Assembly: GCA_030590265.1 (NCBI GenBank)
Contig: JAUUYW010000228.1
Coordinates: 1 to 5,887, forward strand
Source: Candidatus Krumholzibacteriia bacterium
GTDB lineage: Bacteria > Krumholzibacteriota > Krumholzibacteriia > LZORAL124-64-63
Reading direction: 5' to 3'
Length of the DNA: 5,887 bases
Part shown: positions 1 to 5,441 of the stretch, in pieces
Layout: every line of letters starts with the position of its first letter
Numbering within the stretch: position 1 is the first letter of the stretch
The notes under the pieces: generated by a model
Seen by the model: the letters and a program-made list of their open reading frames with translations, nothing else
Database searches by the model: none
Told to the model about the DNA's origin: nothing
Made by a program: the position numbers and the translations under genes

Positions 1-729
1 ATTGCGGGTTGTGGAAGGAACGATCATTTCCTTGTCTTGCGCCGGGATCACGCCACTGTATTGGCTGACGCCCTCAACATCCCGGGCAACCGCATCACCG
101 TTGTCGGAGTGGGTTTTCGGGATGAAGTGTTCAGTCCTGGAAATCTCAACAGGGATCCACTGCGAAAAGATCTCCTGTATGTAGGAAAATTCAGCAAAGC
201 CAAAGGTCTTCCCCAGCTCCTGGATGCTTTTGTCCAACTGGCTGAACGATGGCCGCAATTGCGGCTGCAGGTGGCCGGCGATGGCTCGGGACCCGAGGCG
301 GAAGAATTGCGCAGCCGCATGAATGACCTGGGCAGCGGTGTCATCATGCACGGAATGCTGGATCAGGAAAATCTGGCCAGCCTGATGCAACGCTGCCGAG
401 TCTGTGTCCTGCCTTCTTTCTACGAAGGTGTGCCGCTGGTTTTGGTGGAGGCCGCTGCCTGTGGATGCCGCCTGGTGGCCAGTGCGCTTCCCGGCGTTTT
501 GGAGCAAATTGCCCCCGTTCTGGGATCATCCCTGGAGTTGGTTCCATTGCCTCGGCTGGTGAATGTGGATACGCCCATTTCTGAAGATTTGCCCGGATTC
601 ACCAGGAATCTGGTAAAAGCATTGACTCGCAGTCTGGAAGCTCCACCCGGGGCACTTCCTGATCTCGAACAATTCACCTGGAATGCTGTTTTTCACCGGG
701 TCGAAAATATTTGGAAGAGTCTCACCTGA
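1..729 (+). CDS. GT4-type glycosyltransferase, C-terminal part (5' truncated by window edge)
   Basis: This is the C-terminal, nucleotide-sugar-binding half of a GT-B fold retaining glycosyltransferase of the GT4 (glycosyl transferases group 1) family. Such enzymes transfer a sugar from an activated donor during assembly of surface polysaccharide or lipid-linked glycans at the cytoplasmic face. The reading frame is open from base 1 (242 residues visible). The TTG at 37 lies inside conserved sequence and is not a real start. Seen in order: the linker GVGFRDEVF (about residues 36-44), the strand/loop LLYVGKFSKAKGL (about 58-70), GDGSGPE (about 93-99), and the hallmark E-x7-E motif in FYEGVPLVLVEAAACG with E142 and E150. 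The last feature is strongly diagnostic of GT4. The N-terminal acceptor domain lies outside the window, so acceptor and donor cannot be named. The stop is TGA at 727-729. The gene converges on the minus-strand membrane-protein gene downstream. Arginine codons are CGN-rich, as in the rest of the left part. Confidence 0.9.
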   Translation: MAGCGRNDHFLVLRRDHATVLADALNIPGNRITVVGVGFRDEVFSPGNLNRDPLRKDLLYVGKFSKAKGLPQLLDAFVQLAERWPQLRLQVAGDGSGPEAEELRSRMNDLGSGVIMHGMLDQENLASLMQRCRVCVLPSFYEGVPLVLVEAAACGCRLVASALPGVLEQIAPVLGSSLELVPLPRLVNVDTPISEDLPGFTRNLVKALTRSLEAPPGALPDLEQFTWNAVFHRVENIWKSLT

Positions 730-743
730 TTTTTGATAGGGAT

Positions 744-787
744 AAAAACCAGCGTGGCCGCATAGGTTTTGCAACCCATGCGGCCAC
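744..787 (-). terminator. Intrinsic terminator hairpin between convergent genes
   Basis: A perfect 10-bp inverted repeat, GTGGCCGCAT (754-763) and ATGCGGCCAC (778-787), continues inward after one A/C mismatch as GGTT (765-768) paired with AACC (773-776), closed by a TTGC loop. Read on the minus strand, the stem is followed after four bases by a T5 run (complement of A744-A748). It therefore fits a Rho-independent terminator for the sigma-factor operon ending at 805. On the + strand the hairpin lies 24 bases after the glycosyltransferase stop but has no T-run directly behind it, so it may block that transcript less well. Confidence 0.7.
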
Positions 788-804
788 CAGTACCACACTT
801 GCAA

Positions 805-1428
805 TCAGTCGCTCTTTTTGCGGCCCTTATAGACCAACCAACCACCAAAGCCCACCAGTGTCAGAGGCCACCAGTCTTCAATCCATTCCATGGAAACACC
901 ATAGTTCAGGTCGAGGATGATCAAGGCTCCCAAAACCATCAGCAAAATCCCTATGGGCAAACTACCCTTGAGATTGGGCATCTCAAAATCAGGGGGAATA
1001 TCGCTTTGACCGGTTCCTTCCAGGGCCCGGTTGTAATTATTGGCCCGACGGTTGGCATCAATCAGGTTGAAAATCCAAAAGAAAGCCAGCAGGGGACCAA
1101 TGAATGGTGCCATAATACCCAGGCTCAGCACCGTGATGCACATGGCCATGATCACCACATACATGAACCCCAGTTGGTAGTACCCGATATAGGTTTGACC
1201 CAGTCCGGGAAAGAGTGACAACCAGGTGGCCAAAGATACTGATTTGTAGGGCAAGTTCGGGTTGCGCACCTTGCGGCCGGCAGCGTACACAGGGTCACCA
1301 GCCTGATTGTATTGCTGTTCGGAACCGTTGCCCGGATGCTGGTAATTCTGTTCGTTGCTCATGATTTTACCTTCCTGTTGCCCTTCCGGATTGTTCTCTC
1401 CGGGATTGTTATTGGATAGACCAAACAT
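805..1428 (-). CDS. Small membrane protein: TM2/PGLGQ-type module plus LiaF/DUF5668-like C-terminal module
   Basis: A 207-residue inner-membrane protein of unknown function. The first ~55 residues are Asn/Gln/Gly-rich and probably disordered. Next comes SLFPGLGQTYIGYYQLG (about residues 71-87), the PGLGQ-Y-G signature of TM2-like small membrane proteins, with hydrophobic stretches at about 85-102 and 104-122 and then a polar NLIDANRRANNYN segment. A second module (about 155-200) has two more hydrophobic segments around DWWPLTLVGFGGWLV, resembling the DUF5668/LiaF transmembrane region, which in Firmicutes is linked to envelope-stress control. This resemblance is judged by eye. The ATG at 1428 lies 12 bases after the anti-sigma stop, with a weak AAAGG upstream. 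An internal ATG at 1362 (residue 23) has a much better AGGAAGG seven bases upstream, so the true protein may have 185 residues. It is the last gene of the sigma operon, so it is probably an effector or modulator of the envelope response. That role is inferred. Confidence 0.75.
   Translation of the reverse strand: MFGLSNNNPGENNPEGQQEGKIMSNEQNYQHPGNGSEQQYNQAGDPVYAAGRKVRNPNLPYKSVSLATWLSLFPGLGQTYIGYYQLGFMYVVIMAMCITVLSLGIMAPFIGPLLAFFWIFNLIDANRRANNYNRALEGTGQSDIPPDFEMPNLKGSLPIGILLMVLGALIILDLNYGVSMEWIEDWWPLTLVGFGGWLVYKGRKKSD
1360..1376 (-). promoter_or_regulatory. Strong internal Shine-Dalgarno and alternative ATG
   Basis: On the minus strand, AGGAAGG (complement of 1370-1376) stands seven bases before an in-frame ATG (1362-1360), giving a protein starting MSNEQNYQ. 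It is a better ribosome site than the AAAGG in front of the upstream ATG at 1428. This makes 1362 a serious alternative start for the membrane-protein gene, or a second internal start. The sequence between the two starts is low in complexity and does not settle the choice. Confidence 0.5.
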
Positions 1429-1440
1429 GGTTCTGCCTTT

Positions 1441-2262
1441 CTATGAATTCGGATGGATCCGATTGGTTTCCTGTTGATTCCGCCACCACTGGTTCCAGGT
1501 TCGGCGGAAATCTTTGCTTGCTTCCAAGAGCTGGTAGCCAGCCTGATTCAACTGTCCTGTTCGTCCCCCATTCCAGGCCAGTTTCAAATGCCCCACCATG
1601 GCCCCACTGGGTTCCCTGGTGCGCTCTACTCGCGAGTCGAAATTGATTCGCGCCCTTTGCCATCTGCTCTTCGTATGACCCCGGATTTCACCAAAGGTCT
1701 GGTCCATTTGGTCTTCCCCAATGGTCATCAGCTGACCGACAAGAGGCATTGCCCGCGGACCAGCCTGAATCATTTCCTTGGCTTGCCGGGCCTCTTGTTG
1801 CAGGGGCGCACCCGGCACCGAAGTCAGCAAAACCAGAATCACCGTGGCCACATAAGCCACTTCCATGGCAAAACGAGGGCGGAAAATCTGCTCTTGCCAC
1901 CAATGCCCCAAGCGATCGATCACTCCCAATGGTCCCACTGTCTCACCCCGGCGGGCCGCTTTGGCCAGGGGATGCAAAGCACCTGAGGTGCGGGCAACCA
2001 CTGCCTGGGTGAAAGCCGGTCCGGGATCCAGCTCGGCCAAATCGGCCAGCAAAGGCTGAACCCACCCGAGAACCACCGCCACTGAACGGCAACCGGTGCA
2101 ATGCTCCAGGTGAGCCTGAACCAGCTGACGATCCAGGTCTTCCAAAAGACCATCGGCCAAATCAGGCAATTGCCCCAAGGCCCGCTCACAGGGCGAACCA
2201 CTGGTGCGGGACAATACGTTGCGCACAAAATCGTTGTTTTTATCGCGATTTTTGCGGTTCAT
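1441..2262 (-). CDS. Membrane-anchored zinc-finger anti-sigma factor
   Basis: A 273-residue anti-sigma factor that should hold the ECF sigma factor encoded just upstream at the inner membrane and release it on an envelope signal. The N-terminal cytoplasmic part carries the ZAS-type zinc motif H-x3-C-x2-C in AHLEHCTGC (H51, C55, C58), with C25 as the likely fourth ligand. A single transmembrane segment lies at about 131-150 (core VAYVATVILVLLTS). About 120 residues follow, presumably periplasmic, rich in Gln, Arg, Glu and Trp, and probably helical, with no domain I recognise. The start is the ATG at 2262, which overlaps the sigma stop as ATGA (4-base overlap), the usual layout for translational coupling of a sigma/anti-sigma pair. 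The open frame runs further upstream to 2505, but only inside the sigma gene, so that extension is not coding. The stop is TAG at 1443-1441. The family call is firm. The inducing signal is unknown. Confidence 0.85.
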   Translation of the reverse strand: MNRKNRDKNNDFVRNVLSRTSGSPCERALGQLPDLADGLLEDLDRQLVQAHLEHCTGCRSVAVVLGWVQPLLADLAELDPGPAFTQAVVARTSGALHPLAKAARRGETVGPLGVIDRLGHWWQEQIFRPRFAMEVAYVATVILVLLTSVPGAPLQQEARQAKEMIQAGPRAMPLVGQLMTIGEDQMDQTFGEIRGHTKSRWQRARINFDSRVERTREPSGAMVGHLKLAWNGGRTGQLNQAGYQLLEASKDFRRTWNQWWRNQQETNRIHPNS

Positions 2263-2843
2263 GAGGCCACCCCCGCGTTCAAATCCCCGTCCGGACCAAA
2301 TCCGAAACCGGAAATAACCCGGGCCAATTCTATACGCGCCCGGCTGGATCGCGATTTCACCGTACCCACAGGCACGTCCAGCAATTCGGCCACTTCTTCC
2401 AGGGACAATTCCTGGATATCCTTCAGCAGGATGATTTCGCGGTTGATCTCGCTGAGCTCCTGAAGAGCCCGGAAAACCAGTTTTTTTCGGTTGTTGCTCA
2501 CCCAATCCTGTTCCGGATCACCCATGCTGCCGGCCAAATTGTGCATTTCATCGGCTGGAATATCCTGCCGGGGGGGCCGGGCCTTCATTCGACGCAAATG
2601 ATCGATGCAGGCATTGCGGGCAATGCGCGTCAGCCAGGATTGGAATTTTTCCGGGTCCTGGCAGGTGTCCAGTCGCTGGTAGATGCGGACAAAAATCTCC
2701 TGGGCGAGGTCAGAAGCCTCATCCTGGTCGCCAAGGTAGCCGTAGGCTATGGCGCAGATTCGTCCCTGATGCTGTCTCACAAGCACCTCCCAGGCCAGTT
2801 CATCTCCCTGGCGACATCGGTTTAAAAGCCTCGTTAAATCCAT
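2259..2843 (-). CDS. ECF-type RNA polymerase sigma factor (sigma-70 family, RpoE/SigW-like)
   Basis: A 194-residue extracytoplasmic-function sigma factor, which directs RNA polymerase core to a small set of stress promoters. Region 2 spans about residues 21-88, with DEASDLAQEIFVRIYQRL (41-58) and the conserved FQSWLTRIARNACIDHLRR tail (67-85). Region 4 spans about 124-176, with the helix-turn-helix LSLEEVAELLDVPVGTVKSR (147-166) that would read the -35 element. There is no region 1.1 or region 3, as expected for this class. I chose ATG at 2843 because MDLTRLLNRCRQGDELAW is the usual N-terminus. A TTG at 2858 would add five residues but has no well-spaced ribosome site. The gene overlaps the zinc-finger anti-sigma gene by four bases and is the first gene of a three-gene minus-strand operon. 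An ECF-like -35 (GGAACG) lies upstream, so autoregulation is possible. The exact ECF subgroup cannot be told by eye. Confidence 0.93.
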   Translation of the reverse strand: MDLTRLLNRCRQGDELAWEVLVRQHQGRICAIAYGYLGDQDEASDLAQEIFVRIYQRLDTCQDPEKFQSWLTRIARNACIDHLRRMKARPPRQDIPADEMHNLAGSMGDPEQDWVSNNRKKLVFRALQELSEINREIILLKDIQELSLEEVAELLDVPVGTVKSRSSRARIELARVISGFGFGPDGDLNAGVAS

Positions 2844-2863
2844 GATTGCTATGGGCAACTCCG

Positions 2864-2891
2864 GTTGAAATTGAAGGCTGTTGATCGTTCC
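2864..2891 (-). promoter_or_regulatory. Candidate ECF-type promoter for the sigma operon
   Basis: On the minus strand GGAACG (2891-2886) is followed after 16 bases by TTCAAC (2869-2864). If used, transcription would begin close to 2857 and leave a leader of only about 14 bases before the ATG at 2843. The short leader and weak -10 lower confidence. The appeal is that it mirrors the + strand GGAACT element and would give the autoregulation common among ECF sigma factors. Confidence 0.22.
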
Positions 2892-2957
2892 ATGATTACA
2901 AGACGCATCATATCTCTTTCAGGTTCGCTGCCCAGATGATTTTTTTTGTAATTAGCT

Positions 2958-2985
2958 GGAACTCCCAGGTCTGGAATCCGTAATT
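2958..2985 (+). promoter_or_regulatory. Candidate ECF-type promoter for the DUF5916 gene
   Basis: GGAACT (2958-2963) matches the GGAAC core of -35 elements used by many ECF sigma factors. After 16 bases comes GTAATT (2980-2985) in the -10 position. This would start transcription near 2992, about 44 bases before the ATG at 3036. The -35 match is good. The -10 match is weak, and no start site has been measured. It would place the outer-membrane gene under the divergent sigma factor. Confidence 0.3.
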
Positions 2986-3035
2986 CATCACTTAAACATA
3001 ACCTGCTGCTCTTTTTCCGTTCATCAGGAGCCCCA

Positions 3036-4925
3036 ATGTCTCGACTGCGCCTTCACTGTAGCATATACGTCCTTTTGCTTATTGGCCTTTTGGTATCCCA
3101 CTCCCCTGGTTCAGCCACCGAAGCAGCCGTGGATTTTGCCGATCACGCCGCCAGCAGCCGGCACAGCGATCAGAGCAACGGCACCATTACCCCCATTCCC
3201 ACCATTGAAGCTTATTATCTGGATCAGCAAAAAATTGTTTTGGATGGCGTCCTGGATGATGCCGCCTGGGGCCAGGCCGATACCGGCTGGGGCTTTCGGC
3301 AGGCCGACCCCGTGCGTTTTGGCAAAGCATCCGTCCCCACCACTTTCAAAATCGCTTACGACGATGAGGCCATCTATTTCGCGGTGGCCTGCTGGGAAGA
3401 TGACATGGCCAATGTCCGCAGTTACCTCAGCCGTCGGGATCAAATCGAAGCCTCCGATCTGGTCAGCATCTACATCGATCCTTACCACGACCGCACCACC
3501 GGCTACAACTTTCGGGTCAACCCCGCCGGTGTCCAGCAGGATGCCTATGTTTACGACAACGGTAATCGAGACAACGATTGGAACGCCGTTTGGGATGCGG
3601 AAGTCTCCAGCGACGAAAATGGTTGGTATGTGGAAATCAGGGTGCCGTTTTCCGCCATTCGTTTCAAACCCGCCGATGATATGACCTGGGGCCTGCAGGT
3701 TTATCGCTGGCTTCACGGCCGCGGCGAAGACACCGGCTGGGTGCTTTGGGACCGGGACTCCAATGGCTTTGTGAACCGCTTCGGAACCCTCACCGGATTG
3801 CAGGGAGTGCAGAACCCTCGGAAACTCGAAGTTCTGCCCTATGTAGTAACCCGCCACATCGACCCGGCGGCCGAAGGCGATGCCGACAACTGGCAAAACT
3901 CGCAAAACCTGGGCGCCGATTTCAAATACGGGGTGACCTCGAACCTCACCCTGAACGCCACCATCCAGCCGGACTTTGGTCAGGTGGAAGCAGACCCGGC
4001 CACTCTCAACCTTTCCCCTTTTGAAACCTACTACCAGGAAAAACGGCCTTTCTTCGTGGAAGGGGCGCGCTTCTTCCAACATCCTGATTTCCGACTTTTC
4101 TACTCCCGGCGCATCGGCACCGGCGATATTAACTCCCGCATTCGGGCCGCCGCCAAATTGACCGGAAAAATTGGCGGCGACTTTTCACTGGCCGTGCTGG
4201 CCGCCACCACCGATGTGGCCCAGGCGGGCAAAGTTCACAACCCTTTTGTCAGTGGTGACGAAAAATCGCATTACGGTTTGCTGCGGGTGGGCAAGGAATT
4301 CGACGAAGGAAACCACAACATCAACCTGATGGGCACGATGGTCAAAAGGAATGAAGCCTCCTTCTCCCATGTGGGCTATTTCGATGGCGGCGCCTCGCGA
4401 ACTCTGCGCGACGGTTATAGCGGTGGCATGGATTTCGAAATGAATTTCGATGACCGTATGTACCGCGTTACCGGATCCATGGTCGGCACCGTGGTGGATC
4501 CTTTCGAGAATGAACTTGACCCTTCCCTCAGCCGGGAAACCCAATTTGGCACCGGCGGACGCATGCAGGCGAGAAAGACCTCCGGCACCTGGCGCGGCAG
4601 CCTGGCTGGACGCTTCGAAACGGAAAAACTCGACCCCAACGATATAGGATTTCTCTCGGCTCCCGATGAAAAAATCGTCGCCGCTTCAGGCAGTTACAAC
4701 TTCGATGCGGACGGCCAGGAGAGTCCTTTCAACCATGCCAATGTGGAGCTGGAAGTCTATCGCAGCTGGCTATACGCCGCCAACTCCGGCACCGACATCA
4801 ACACCGGTGATCAGGCCTGGGATTATGGCCGCAACCATCATCAATTCAGTGGCGTGAACTTCAACGCCTGGGCGCAGCATCGCAGTTTCAATTCAAGGAT
4901 TGGTCCCACGTCGAGGATGTTGTGA
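3036..4925 (+). CDS. Secreted outer-membrane protein, CBM9-like domain plus DUF5916 (3' end lost at junction)
   Basis: The first ~620 residues of a DUF5916 family protein. A Sec signal peptide occupies about residues 1-27 (positive SRLR start, then IYVLLLIGLLV). A CBM9-like beta-sandwich at about 58-225 begins with IVLDGVLDDAAW and includes NFRVNPAGVQQDAY, a fold related to sugar-binding modules. The DUF5916 core from about 263 shows the conserved PDFGQVEADP (312-321), EKRPFFVEGA (335-344) and FYSRRIG (355-361), followed by alternating strands typical of an outer-membrane beta-barrel. The family has no settled biochemical role; surface glycan or nutrient binding is a guess. The ATG at 3036 has AGGAG five bases upstream. 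Family members usually run to about 700-900 residues, so the barrel is incomplete. The last ~10 codons (after FNAWAQHRSFNS, to the TGA at 4923-4925) read out-of-frame through an unrelated epimerase gene and are not native. The gene is divergent from the sigma operon and may belong to its regulon. Confidence 0.88.
   Translation: MSRLRLHCSIYVLLLIGLLVSHSPGSATEAAVDFADHAASSRHSDQSNGTITPIPTIEAYYLDQQKIVLDGVLDDAAWGQADTGWGFRQADPVRFGKASVPTTFKIAYDDEAIYFAVACWEDDMANVRSYLSRRDQIEASDLVSIYIDPYHDRTTGYNFRVNPAGVQQDAYVYDNGNRDNDWNAVWDAEVSSDENGWYVEIRVPFSAIRFKPADDMTWGLQVYRWLHGRGEDTGWVLWDRDSNGFVNRFGTLTGLQGVQNPRKLEVLPYVVTRHIDPAAEGDADNWQNSQNLGADFKYGVTSNLTLNATIQPDFGQVEADPATLNLSPFETYYQEKRPFFVEGARFFQHPDFRLFYSRRIGTGDINSRIRAAAKLTGKIGGDFSLAVLAATTDVAQAGKVHNPFVSGDEKSHYGLLRVGKEFDEGNHNINLMGTMVKRNEASFSHVGYFDGGASRTLRDGYSGGMDFEMNFDDRMYRVTGSMVGTVVDPFENELDPSLSRETQFGTGGRMQARKTSGTWRGSLAGRFETEKLDPNDIGFLSAPDEKIVAASGSYNFDADGQESPFNHANVELEVYRSWLYAANSGTDINTGDQAWDYGRNHHQFSGVNFNAWAQHRSFNSRIGPTSRML
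4880..4900. other. Junction between two unrelated DNA segments
   Basis: Upstream of about 4890 the + strand frame starting at 3036 still reads as a DUF5916 barrel. From 4895 a different + frame reads KDWSHVEDVVRAF, an internal motif of SDR epimerases. Neither gene is complete: one lacks its C-terminus, the other its NAD-binding N-terminus. Arginine codon choice switches from CGN to AGG/AGA across the same point. The exact base cannot be fixed, because both readings are plausible for a few codons. I see no terminal repeat, target duplication, tRNA or transposase here. Confidence 0.8.
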
Positions 4926-5377
4926 GGGCGTTTCAGCTGCTTGAGGGGAGGGGGAAGTTCGGACAGGTATACAATGTGGGATCGGAGAGGGCCAATTCCA
5001 TCCTTACGTTCATCCTCCTCTCGATGAGGGAGCTGGGATATGACGTCAAAGGGATCAGTTCAGTTGTGAACGGGAAGGAGCTGGATGCACCCCTGGAAAA
5101 GGTCAAAGGGGATATATTCGGCAGGGAGGTCATATGGTACAGGGCCGATGAGGCCCTACTCGACCCCCTCCGATTTGAAATGGAGGATGTGGGCATCAAC
5201 GTCCATACTGGAAGTGGTGACCTGAGGATAACGTTCGACAGGAAGTTCTTCAGACCCCATGACAATCCCATCCTCATGTCGGATACCACGAAGATATCCG
5301 CCCTGGGATTTGAGGCAATGCACTCCCTGGAAGATATCGTTTCAAGCCAGATCGGACATATGAGAGATGATGCTTGA
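4895..5377 (+). CDS. Extended SDR NAD-dependent epimerase/dehydratase, C-terminal part (GDP-mannose 4,6-dehydratase-like; 5' lost at junction)
   Basis: The C-terminal, substrate-binding portion (about 160 residues) of a nucleotide-sugar SDR. DWSHVEDVVRAFQLL corresponds to the DWGHAKDYVEA/DWVHVEDVV segment of GDP-mannose 4,6-dehydratases and UDP-sugar epimerases, and GQVYNVGSE to the following GEVYNVGSG. Near the end, RPHDNPILMSDTTKISALGF matches the RPxDxPxLxGDxxKxxxLGW pattern seen especially in GDP-mannose dehydratases. The Rossmann glycine motif and the catalytic Ser/Tyr/Lys would lie upstream and are absent, so this fragment cannot be active alone. A GTG at 4922 could be called as a start but lies inside the conserved motif, so it is not one. 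Between YNVGS and RPHD there are about 93 residues, against roughly 45 in usual family members, which suggests an insertion. All arginines visible are AGG/AGA, and ATA occurs repeatedly, unlike the left part. It converges on the oxidoreductase gene, 64 bases away. Confidence 0.8.
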   Translation, partial: KDWSHVEDVVRAFQLLEGRGKFGQVYNVGSERANSILTFILLSMRELGYDVKGISSVVNGKELDAPLEKVKGDIFGREVIWYRADEALLDPLRFEMEDVGINVHTGSGDLRITFDRKFFRPHDNPILMSDTTKISALGFEAMHSLEDIVSSQIGHMRDDA

Positions 5378-5441
5378 TCGATGGCACCTACTGGCAGGAT
5401 CGACGAAATGTGAAGCCAGGGTCTTTTCATATCGGGAGGCA

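Larger units (their letters stand above)
2844..3035. promoter_or_regulatory. Divergent intergenic region between sigma operon and DUF5916 gene
   Basis: These 192 bases must hold promoters for both directions. The region is clearly more AT-rich than the flanking genes and includes a T8 run at 2940-2947. A GGAAC motif of the ECF -35 type occurs once on each strand, at 2958-2963 on + and 2891-2886 on minus. A short palindromic CCAGGTCTGG lies at 2965-2974. I see no ORF, tRNA or recognisable riboswitch. A clear ribosome site AGGAG (3026-3030) precedes the DUF5916 start. Confidence 0.6.

Noticed and set aside
769..1218. A 149-codon + strand open frame opposite the small membrane protein
   Set aside because: It has a low-complexity His/Gln/Asn-rich product with no ribosome site or domain. 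The minus-strand frame has clear membrane segments and operon context.
2263..2505. Upstream extension of the anti-sigma frame
   Set aside because: It lies entirely within the sigma-factor gene in another frame. The ATG at 2262 overlapping the sigma stop is the natural start.
2940..2947. T8 run in the intergenic region as a terminator
   Set aside because: There is no GC-rich hairpin immediately before it on the + strand, and it lies upstream of both divergent genes where no transcript needs to end.
3111..4082. A 323-codon open frame antisense to the DUF5916 gene
   Set aside because: It is opposite a strongly conserved gene with signal peptide and family motifs. Its translation is Gly/Val/Ile-rich with no domain, as expected from GC-biased codon use in the sense gene.
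4880..4925. A gene-fusion protein of DUF5916 with an epimerase
   Set aside because: The two coding frames differ across the junction, and the DUF5916 frame hits a stop at 4923-4925, so no fused protein would be made.
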